The notes beneath the pieces are model-generated. The model was not told the origin of the DNA. It made no database searches and saw only the letters and a program-made list of their open reading frames with translations. From Symsagittifera roscoffensis (Eukaryota > Xenacoelomorpha > Acoela > Convolutidae), in contig NC_087068.1 in assembly GCF_963678635.1 (NCBI RefSeq), forward strand, positions 48,813,724-48,877,723: a stretch of 64,000 bases of DNA. The letters run 5' to 3'. The position numbers and the translations under genes were made by a program. Positions 35,501-47,500 of this stretch are shown here, piece by piece. Position 1 is the stretch's first letter. Every line of letters begins with the position of its first letter.

Positions 35501-38500
35501 CATTTTCACTCGCTATACGAAGGCAAATTGCGTTCTTCAATTACGGAAATGGCGCTAAAAAACAGGATGGCGCTAAAAAGGAGCGTCTTCTAGTTTCGAA
35601 TTTAATTTTTAGATTAATAATTTAATGTTTAGATTCCATCTGAACAACAAATTACCTAATGATCTATTTATCTCAAATTGGGTCAAGTTTATGAAAAAAG
35701 GCCCATCACAAATGATTCATGTGATTGATGTTTTTTTTGTTTTTTTTTCTAACTTTACGTCTGCAATGATTTTCAAAAGACGTGTGAAACAAGGGGAAAA
35801 TTTTTAATCGTTTTCAGCGGCAGAATTTGGAATTCCTTGTTTTTTTGTGATCTCTCTTAAAACTAATTATCAATGATGTTTAAATTTTCAAAAAAGATAT
35901 TCAAGAGGAGCATCTAAAGGGATTTTTCCTTCTTTCCAATTTCACAAAGTTTTGAAAGAAATCTAAAAAAAAAACAAAAACTGCTATTTCTCAAAAACTA
36001 GTACGAACTGGGGACATATGTTTGGAGTGGATTTGGGAGTTATTTTCAATACTTCTCGTACCACTACAAAAAACGCACGGAATTAGTGATATTTTTATGG
36101 AAGTATGGAAGAGGTTTTGAAATATAAATAACTTTTTATACTAAGATTTACTTCAGCTCCAAAAAACTCAAAACGCTAATGAGACTCTGGCGATCAGGCG
36201 TCGATCGGAAATACTTGTTTCCCTGGCGTTCGCATCCCTTTATTCGTATTGACGGGGAAAAGATCTAGTTTCAGTCAGTACTTAATTTCATAAACTGGAA
36301 AATAAACTGGAAAAGTGCAGAAAACAGAAGGATTTTGATCATGACTTTCAAGTGCTTTTGTGTTTTAAATGGAACTTTATATAACTTTGGTTGCCACTCT
36401 TGACATTAGTTTACTGATGTATTGCGTCACTAGGTATTCCCTGATGAGTTCCATCTGGCCACTCTGCAAATGTACCTGGACGCCTGTTCGAATCTGCACG
36501 AGGACGTGGACCTCAACTCCATCATCACCACCCTCATCGCCCGCCTGTCCCTCATGGCCGACGAACAGCAGGGGGGAATCGGCATCCCACATCACCTCCA
36601 ACTCTTCTCCGTATTCTCCGACAAGATCAGACACATCATCAAGGTGCCCTACACTTTATACTACTTTACTCCGCATCATATTATCAACATACATAGATAT
36701 ACATGATACCATGATACACAGCACAAAAAAAAACCTCGCCCTTACAACTGATCCCGCAAGAATCACTGACATTTGAGAAGTTTTTTATGATCCATTTGCA
36801 TTCCGAATTGTAGTACTGTAACTGATGTTTACTAGGACTGATTAAGCGATAGAACCAAACGGAAAGTGAAGACATTTAATCGCCTAATAAATGGTATTTC
36901 TTGACGCATTTATTCGTTTTTGGGTTAAGCAGTGAGAGGCGTCTGTTTTGTTTGAGTGTTTATGCTGGTTAAAACAGAGTCTTTGTTAGCCTTAGAGATG
37001 AAGTAACCAGATAGAGTTACAGTTGACCCACGAAGCTGAGATTTGAAGACAAAAAAATTGAAGCGACGAATTATATTGCCTTATTCGATTCTCCTGTTGT
37101 AGACGCTTCCGAAGACTCCGGTGGAGAAGATCATTGGCATGCAGGCCTCCCTGCTCTCCCTGGCTTTGAACTGCTACCCGGACAAGCCAGAGTACGTGGA
37201 CATTGTGCTGCAGACCACCAATGACATCTTCAACACTTTTCACATCGACAAGTGAGAATAATAAACTTTTAGCCTATTTGCTTTAATACAATATAGAGGA
37301 TCAAGAATTTAGAGACTGCTAATGAAAATGAACCTTGAGATTGAAGAATTTTTACTCGCCATTGCATTTCAAAGAATAGATTTACGGCGGTTAAGAAAGC
37401 TTTTTGAATCTGAGGAAGGAATTTTTTTGCTCAGTAGAAGCGTCCAGGCAGTTGCTTGCCTTTTGCTAGTTCAGTAGAATCAAAAGAATAATCAAAGACA
37501 ACCAATTGATTTGAATTAAAGCTCCCGTTAATGAGCTGTCGGTGTGAAGTCGGTTTCCCGCAAAATCCTCAGCGTTTTTTTTGAATGCAAATGTTGCAAT
37601 ATCGATCTGATAAATTTATATAGTTTTTTGTCGTTTTCTGTGCTGCACATGAACCATTTATTTTTTTGCCAATGAACGTAGTGAAGACACTTTTATAGGT
37701 TGTCTTTGTTTTGAAAAGTAATTCAAAATATTTTACTAAATGTGAGGTGAATTAAACTATCCGACAACGAAATGCAAATGGAGCGAAAAACGACTACTTT
37801 TAGTCTCGATAGTGGATTTCTATTTTCAAAATTCCCAGCGGAAAAAAGTATTACCTAATGGCACAGTTTTTTTTCTAATTGGGTTAAATAAAACTGTAAC
37901 GACTTTTTAAAAAAATCGTGAAATTCTGAGCTGCCGCCTTCAAAGGTTCAGAAGTGCCGCCTTCAAGTAGTGGACCCGAATCGCTGTTTATGCAGCTGCA
38001 AATGGAACAACCTTACCCTCGCTATACAGGGGTGCGCGGAAAGCATGATTTTTCAGGGTTTTTAGTTTCAGAGCTTCCTAAGTCGGTCGGGTCACTCCGT
38101 ATATTAAGTTTAATCCAGCTCCTCCGTGCCGGCATTGACTTTAACCCTGGTCCCTATACCTGCCCCTGTTGCAATCAAAAAAATTTACGGATCCAAGTCA
38201 GGGTCTGGTGCCAAGTATGTGGTTGGATCCATTTTAATGTAGCGGTCTTAAAAAGGTCAGAGCACAATAGATGTTTTTACTGCCCCTCTTGTACTGAAGC
38301 CTATATACTGCCCCTTCCTATGACTAACAATACTAGCCGTACTCGCCAGCCCGTAACAGATCCCCTTCAAAAACTACTTCCTACCCAGTGATCAGACCTC
38401 CCCTTGTAACAAATCAAACTCCGAATCCGCTTCATGAGTCAAACCCCCCCTACTACAACGAACCCCCTAATCAATCAAGCAAACCCCTTCTGTACAAAGT

Positions 38501-41500
38501 CCCTGAACATCCTGCGATTGAGTTTTATGGGCTTCTCTGGGAAAATATTCAAAATTGCAGCCTTATTGTTCAAATACCAAATCCACATAGCGGTTTTTTA
38601 AGAAACTAAGTTAAACTTGAAAAATTGCACACCCTCATTGGGCCCAAATTATACAATTATTAGAAAAAACCGTACTCGAGAGAGAGGCCGACTCCTCATT
38701 GCCATTCATAACTCCCTTCTAAACGAGGAACTAAAAACAGTGGAAGACGGAATTTTGGAGACGCAATTAGTTCAAGTGAAGCCAGCAACCAAAAATCTTA
38801 TCAGAAAATTCTACATCCCTTCCCGCTCTAGGTGCCCCAAAGACTTTACAGCATCCATTCCTGCTCTCTTATCCGATGAAAACGTGATTGTTCTCGATGA
38901 CGGTAATGCCGACTCCTCTCTTCGGTACTCCAATATCCCCAAAGACCAACGAGGGTCCAGGCTTGAAGCCGAAATTATCGAATCTACCTTTTTGAATCTC
39001 ACACCAGTGATAAAGCTCAAAGAACAGCTCAGAGAAAAGCTTTTAAACTTAGCCTTTTAGGCTCACTAATTCTTACCCCTCGAGAGACCGAGAATTATAT
39101 CAACGCGACAGAGCCCTCAAAAGCATTAGGAACGGATTGCCGATGTACAGTCCACCTTAAGCATATCGGACAAATAGCAATTGCGTTTTTAGCAAAGAAA
39201 TTTTAACGTCTTTCCTTGAAGAAAATTCTCCAAATATGGAAAAATTCCAAAGTGGTTACATTTCCGAAACCAGATAAAGATCTGAAATATTCAGATTTAT
39301 AACGCCCCGTGTCGATATTCAGACCTGCTGTCAAATTTTTAGAATCTTCGATCCCTCAACCCTAACCAAATTTTTACACAAAGCCGATCATCCACTTGGC
39401 TTTCGCCCGGTGCGCTCCACCACCACAGCAGCTTCCACTCATGAGTTGTATATCAGTGACGGTTTCATTAAACAAAGGCTCACAAAAGGGACAGTCTTGG
39501 CCACCGTTGCATTCTCCTGGGTCACCTTCATGGCACCAGTTTACTGGAAAGCCTAATTAAGTGGTTGTCAAACTACCTGAGTGGGTGTCAATCAAAGACT
39601 ATGCTTCGGGATGCCCTCTCAATATCTAGGATTGTTAGTATAGGCGTCCCTGAAGGATCAGCCTCATCCCCAAAGCTTTTAATTTCTACGTCCATGATGC
39701 TCCACTATTGGCCCCCGATGTAAAACTGCTGTGTTACGCTGACGATTCCCACCCTTTAGTCCAGTCCAGCACTATTTCAACGATGTCTTCAGTCTTATCT
39801 ATTTATCTAAATAAGTTACAAGTTTTTACCTCAAGGCCCCTTGTTTTTTCTTCTTAAGGTTCGGCCAGCCTTTTTTCTTTAACAAAGATTTTTGCACTGA
39901 TCCGAATGTTGAAATGATACTGCCCCTCGAGAAACATTCCAAAATACTTGGCGTTTTCTTCGATCCGTCCGTAAACTTCGCAGAACATTGCAAACGAACA
40001 TCCGCAACCGCCGCGTTCAATACATCCATCCTGATGACTTTATCCGGGACTTCCTCGGGCCAATCCAAAGAAACTTTACGGGTTACTTTTAAAGCTTTAG
40101 TAAGACCAATTTTAGATCATGTGAGCCCTGCCTGGTCCCACTTTGCCAGTATAACAACTTTGAACAAACCGCAAACAGTTACAGATATTGCCCTCAGCGT
40201 GATAACAAGGTGTTCAAAGATGAGCGCAACAAAACATTTACATTCAGAATGTAAACTTTTCAATGTGGATCACGATCATCATCTACTGGCGCCGCAGTTT
40301 GCACTGAAGTCTTCAGTTGAACAAAATCTGCTACTATTTTAATCACTTTTATCCCAAATCCCGCCCCCAGCATGTTTGCTGTTCGCTGCTTGACTTACAC
40401 GCCCGCGAAATATATTTTATCTTATCTGAAAGAGGCTCTATTATCCTTAATAATTTTCAATGACTTCAAAAGCAATTACACAAATATCGAGTCAGGCCGG
40501 CCGGAAGCGCTCCCTTGGGGCTAAAAACAACCACAAGGAGTTTTAGTCTCGAAAGTGCAATTTAATTTTCAAAAATCCCCGCGGAAAAAAATATTACCTA
40601 TTGCCAGTTTTTTTCTAATATGGTCAAATAAAAGTGCCAAAGATTTTTAAAAAATCCCGAAGTTAAGAACTTTCTTTGCGCCCAAATTTCAGCTCTTTGA
40701 AAATATTTGAAAAAGAATCATTTTGTCCACACCTCTTTTGGCAAGGTTATTTAGAGTACTGAACGTAGTGAAGACTTTTATATATTTCATGGTGATTTTT
40801 CTTGTTTTTTTAAGGAAAAAGTCTTAAAATGCTCTAATAACTACATATTTGCCTTCATACATATTATTGCATTGATGAATGCAATTGGGTATAAATGCAC
40901 TTTTTGAGTTCACTTAAAATTTATCTGCTTAAAGTTAGCTAAATAGCACAATACGAACGTGGAAATGGCTCGAATAGACGACCGACTTCAAGTTCCAAAG
41001 TGGAATTTTACCAGATTCCCCAGTGGAATAAAAGGTTTACATTTTTATCCAGTTTTCTCAAATTGGGTTAGTTTTAGCAAAAAAGTGTCGATCAAAAATT
41101 GTTCTAGAAATTCATTGAGTTTAAGGGCACTTATTTTTTGTTTGAAATTTGAGAGATTTGTTTAACAAAGTCATTCTTTTTTTTCCGTTTAGTTGCGTTC
41201 ATTACTTTTTTCCAACTGTCATTTGGCTATGTTTCATTTTCTTAACTGAGATCAAATGGAACTTTGCGATAAAAAAATTCTTCATATCATGAGCTGAGGT
41301 CAATCATTTATTATATCCAGCTTCTGGTCGAACAGAGTTACTAAACATTCATTGGTCGTTCGAAGATTGGATAGCGTTTTAGATATGAGAAACAAGTAGA
41401 TTATGGACGTTCTGGTTTGGTAATGAAGCATTTTTGATTGTTTTGAGCTGTTTTTGGCGGCGCAGTGTATGTTTGTGGGCGCAGTGTATGTTTGTGGTAA

Positions 41501-44500
41501 AACGTGACTTTCCCGAGGCATGTGAGTCTTTGTGATTTTGGAGATGCTTGACAGGCGTATAATTTTAGTTGGGCGTCCTCTAAAAAAGATGGGCATCTCG
41601 GATTGCTACAGGACTAGAAGGACCCTTGTATAAGAATGATCATCTGATGCTGAACAGTTTTACTGATAACAGTAGTTGTAGCTGAATTTTATTGGTTGTT
41701 TTAAGCGACATAGTAGCTTCACACTGGTGCAAAAGATGCGGTGAGGTTGCTTATAGCAGAATCACTTGTTCCGCTTTGATGAGATTATCACCTTGTATAC
41801 TAACTGCCTGGTAATTTTTACTTGATCCATGGCCTTACATTTTCTATTTTGCATGGACAATCTTTGCCCCACGCAATCATTAGCTTCTTCGGAAAAAATC
41901 TAGCTAGCTCATGTGAAGTCTCTGTACTTCTGCGATCCGATTACGTAATACATCAAAAATTAATTTGACATCAATTTCGACAAGAAAAGATATGTCTGTT
42001 GTCAACTGATGTTATAGTTTTTCGTTTCCGCGCACAAAAGTAACCGTAAACAATTAAGAGATCAGGTATGGGGTCATTCTTTTGTTAACATTGATCCTTG
42101 TTCTAACATATTCTATTTGTGATAGACTGAAGGCGAGGTCCAAGACTGCACTGGAGTTGGAGAAGCTTCTGAAGCTGCCGGTGGACCACTACAAGGGAGA
42201 TCTGCTCCAAGTGGCTCAACTGTCCGCATTCGCCCCTCTCCTCCTCTTTCTAGACTGGGAGCCCAGGAAAGACCTCTGCTGCTACATGTTGGAGAATGCA
42301 CTCCAGCACGCCTGCATCGTCCCAGATGTCGAAATGGTAAAGCTACAAATGTTCATCTATCGAGTTTATAAGCTAGAGCTCATTTATAAATGTGCACGCG
42401 TTTGAGAGCATAATCCCTTGCAGTTAAAAGCTAATTTTACACCTGACCGAAAGAAGGTGCATCGTTATTATATGCATCGCTCAAATTCATGTGATATTTA
42501 TTTGTGCAACTGAATATTGCGTGGAAAATGAGTAAAAAACGAAAACACAGACGAAACAAAGTTTCTAGTTGGAGTGAGCATTAAAATGAAATAGCAATTT
42601 AAAGTTAGCGAATACATTGGAAATTGGACTCGGAAACGTCAGACAACGGGACCATCTAACCTGGATTTCATATTTGGAAAATTTACAAATTCGCATTATA
42701 TTTTTCAATTTAAAACAAATTTGTGTCAGAGTATCCGTTTTTGACATCTTCGGAATATAAAATTGGTGTGCTTTAGAAAGTATTCATAGGCGACGCTTAC
42801 TAATTCTTTCATAATTTTTGAAGTATAATTTGAAGTTATGACTATTTTATTCTATCTTAATTTTGAGGCTGACTTTGATACTGATTTATTGGCGGATATT
42901 CAACAAACTGCCATGTCTACAAACTGCCATATTTTGAAGCCGAAATAACATAATTTAAATAGTGACAATCTGCTGTTATGACAATCTGCTGTTTTGTTGC
43001 ATAACAAAATTAGTTCTCGGCTAAATGGAATGGTACTCTTATTTTCGGTTCGATGGCAATTCGGCTTGTTGGCCTGTCACCGATTTTTAAGTAATACCGT
43101 AGAAAGACTATCCATAGAGAGGTTAGCAGCCTTTGCCAAAGTTTTATTATTCCTTGGTTTCAAAAAACTTTTCGTATGTATTTTCATATGCGGCGCGTGT
43201 AATGCTGTTGTTCTTTTAGACTAACAAGGTGTTGGGATTGGTGCAGACACTCTACAGACAGCAGCCGGACTGTCCCATCGGAGAGGAGGGGGAGGAGGAA
43301 CAGGAGACGCCATTAGTACCGGGAGGCACAATGGGAGGGGGAGGCGGTCTGTTGGAGGAGATGGAGGCAGATGTGTGTCTCCTCGCCAAGTTCCTCCACA
43401 ATTTCCACTCGGACGATCCAAACTTGCAGTACTTGGTCAGATTTTTTTCACGAATTTCAAAAAGTTCATAAATTAAGATGAACTTAGTGAAGGCTCTTTT
43501 ATAGGTCTTGGTGATTTTTTTTGTGTCTCAAAATGGTCTAATAATTACAGATGTGCGTTCATACTTATTAATTCCTTTTTGAATGCGCTTGAATATATGC
43601 AGTTTTCAAGTTCATTTGCTAAATGGTAGGTATATTGCGCTCCTAATTTAGAACGAGGAAAATGGGGCGAAAAAATGTGATTGATTTCTAGTTTCGAAAG
43701 TGGAATTTGGGTATAGAAACTGGTGAAAGAAAAACTTTATCTGTTGATCCATGTTTTCTCAAATTGAGTTAATTTTATCAATCATAAATTTGAATCAATC
43801 AGTGTAAATCACAACTTCGTCTTTTTTCCTTCGAAATTCAAAATTTGGTCATTTTTTTTTCTTAAATTAATTGTCTCTTTTCCAACTGTCTGTTGGCTAT
43901 ATTTTGGATTTGCGCGGTTTGGCCTCTGAATAACTAAAAATTTACGAAATCAATGTCAATTATATTGGTTGTGGTTTTTTTGTTTACCTGCTTTGGCAGT
44001 GGCCACTGTTAGCAAAATATCATGGGCCCGTGGCGCAGATCTTAGGACGTGCAACCACAAATCTACTGGTCGTACGTTCGAATCCGCCACAGCAAACATT
44101 TTTTTCAAGGCTTGTTTTAATTTTTTCTTTTCTTATTTCCTTTTTTATAGCTAATTTTTGTCGTTTTCTCGTTTGTGTTTGCGAAGCGCAGCTTCGCTTT
44201 TGTGTCCATTTTGTTAAAAGTAGACGAACGTAGTAAGGACTCTTATAGTAGTTCGTGATGATTTTTTGATGGTTTTTCAAAGTCTCAAAATTTAATCAGT
44301 CTCAACTTTGCCTTTTCGCGGTTTGACTTGAATTTCTTAAGTTTCATTCTATTGAATTTTGATAAATTCCTGCGAACATTATCAAGTACATTTACAGCAA
44401 TAAATTTTTATAATCAAGAACCTTTTGTCCGCCAAGGACCAACGCTAGACACAAGGCCCTTAAGATATTTTGCCTTGGTTCAGTTACTTTGTTAAAAGGA

Positions 44501-47500
44501 ATTCGAACCCCACTATCGAGCATCAAAAATGCAAAATAACGAAAAATGTGACTGAATTTGGATTAATTTGGATTTGAAAAATGTGACTTTTAATTTGGAT
44601 TAATTAGGTTGCACAGCTGAATCTAACAAAGGATTACTAAATTGAGTAAATTGAGGCTAGCTAATTGATCTAAATATTGCCCTAATAAAAGCGAACTTTT
44701 TCATTTTGGGTTGACGTTGCATCTAGCGTTGATTTAAAAAATTGGTGGAAAATTGCTCGAAAAACTACAACAGCTAAAATTCATTTATCTTTATTTTGGC
44801 GTAAGGCTTACTTGGAAACATTAAAGGAGAATCAGAACATTCAGCGATTCTTGATTAAGAGTCGCTGAACGTAGTTCACACTCTTATATAAGTCGTGATG
44901 ATTTTTTAGGGGAAAAGTTTTTAAATGCTCCATTCGGTACAGAAACGAATGGCGTTAGATATATGTGCACTTTTTGAGGTCAATGCAATTTCATTTGCTA
45001 AAAGGTAGGAAAAATTCGCTCTCCATTTAAGAACGGAGAAAGGGCGCGAAAATTGCGAAAAGCGAAATGGATCGATTTCTCGTTTCGAAAGTGGAATTTA
45101 ATTTTCAGATTTTCCAGCGGCTATTCTATGGAAGTTGTCTGTTTGCTCAGATTGTTTTGTTCTTCGGAGCTTATTTTTCCACACTTTTTTGTTTATCTGG
45201 CGTTTTGAGACCTGTTTCGAGCTGTGCTAGCAAAATGCTGTCTCGCCTCTGTGTTCAACTTTTTTACAATGCGCCATAGTTGAAGTGATTTCTTAGAGTT
45301 TTGAAAAATCTAATTTCAATTTCTAATTTTTTTTTTGTAATTTCATATTGCGCCATCACGATTGTCTGTTTCAGTTTTTTTCTGTTTCCACGCAAAATCA
45401 GGCACCACAAATAATCATCGAAATGATTCTAGTGATATATCATATTAAAGCCTTTTTAGCCGTGATTAGAACGACATTTAAAAGTTTTTTTTAAAATTGT
45501 TTCCCAGTGACGAAAAAAAACGTTTTGAAGTTTTTGAGTTTCAGTTTAATTTGAATTAGTAAAGCAATCCAGTTATTTTCATGATATGAAATGTTTAGGC
45601 TAAGAAAACTTAATTTTACTGAAAGGAAAACTATTTAGCGCTACCTAGGCAAAAACTATTTCAAATTTTTTTTTACAATTAGTGTTTTTTTTTCTTATTC
45701 ATTTTTTGGACAAAAGATGTTGATTGCAAAACATTCACGAACATTGTTTAGTTTTCTCATACTACCGCGTACAAGCAACGACTTCGTTTTAAAAGAAAAC
45801 AAAAACATTTTTGTAGTTTTATAGGAATGTGATCGGAACATTCTGGTCTACTTGCGCAGCAACCGGCTATCCTTTTTGCAAATTGCAATTGTTGATAGTT
45901 TCTAAAGTACTTTATGATTTTAGGAATTTGATGCGGAATGAAAAATTACTGATTGAATCGGTTTTTCTATATAAGGTTAATTTTATTGAAACATCTGTCT
46001 ATCATTGCACAAACAAAGCTTATGTGATGCATGAACTCTCTTTTTTCCATCCTAAGTCGCAATTATTAGTATTCATTTTGAAAGTTCATTGATTGCAGTA
46101 TGTGCATAACATCAGTAACCAGCTGTTAAGTACAGCCAATGCTAAGGATATTAATACAGACTATCAAATTACAAATAGCACTTAAACTTCAAGGCATCAT
46201 GGATCTGTAGCGTAGAGGTAGGGAAGGAGACCCGCAACAAAATAGGAGGGTTCGAACCTGGGCAGGGTTGGATGTTTTTAAATAACTATTTCGTATTCTA
46301 GTTGAAATGCGTTCGCTCTATAAATTGAGGCATGTTAGTTGTTAAAATTCTTCTTTCTATATTGGTTTTTCTATATAAGGTTAATTTTATTGAAACATCT
46401 GTCTATCATTGCACAAACAAAGCTTATGTGATGCATGAACTCTCTTTTTCCATCCTAAGTCGCAATTATTAGTGTTCATTTTGAAAGTTCATTGATTGCA
46501 GTATGTGCATAACATCAGTAACCAGCTGTTAAGTACAGCCAATGCTAAGGATATTAATACAGACTATCAAATTACAAATAGCACTTAAACTTCAAGGCAT
46601 CATGGATCTGTAGCGTAGAGGTAGGGAAGGAGACCCGCAACAAAATAGGAGGGTTCGAGCCTGGGCAGGGTTGGATGTTTTTAAATAACTATTTCGTATT
46701 CTAGTTGAAATGCGTTCGCTCTATAAATTGAGGCATGTTAGTTGTTAAAATTCTTCTTTCAATGTGACTGGTTTTGCTAATGCGCCATAATTGGCTTGCG
46801 TCACTTAGCAATTATGTAGACTCATACTTGGCGTGCGTGACTTAAGAAATTACGTAGACTCAAAGTTTTACTCATTCAGTTTTTCTCAGTAGCGTTATCG
46901 GTCATATTTTTGCTTGTGTATGCGAAGTGCAACTGTAACAATATAAAATTCAAAAAGCTTCAGAGTGATAAAGTTCTCTTTGAAAGTTAAAAAATTTCGG
47001 ACAGTTTAAGATGTTTTCTAGTTTCCTTGAGTTAACCTCGGAAAATGTCGGAATTTCGGTGTCGCACTTATGCATAGCTCAGCTTTGCTCTGTGTTTGTT
47101 TTTGGCTGGCGTTACAGTGCGTCAAAATATATAAACACAGTACCCTTATTGAGTAACTGTTCATTCGATGTTAGAGATTCTTCAATCATTGGTGCTGGCA
47201 GTGATAATTTCGAGTTATTTTGAGGAGCGGATCGTTTTATATTTTTAAAAAAGTTCCATCACTTTTAATCACTTCCAATTATTCCATAGAACGAATCGGT
47301 TGGGAAATGTTTTAATTTTTTCAAAGCCAGCTGTGATATCTTGCTTGTTCTATTAAAATTGCTATTTATCTGATGTGATGTTCTTTGTTCAGATGCTGCA
47401 AGCCATCAAGGAACAGTTGTGTGCTGCAAAAGACGGAGAGGAGGGGGCGAAGTCCTCTGGCGGAGGGGGAAGTGTTTTGGGTGCAGTGAGGAGACAGCAC

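Noticed and set aside
46199-46270. Possible functional tRNA gene
   Set aside because: A-box and B-box are present, but the acceptor arms do not pair convincingly, no clear anticodon arm is seen, and the sequence is part of a repeated element. It is better read as a SINE head.
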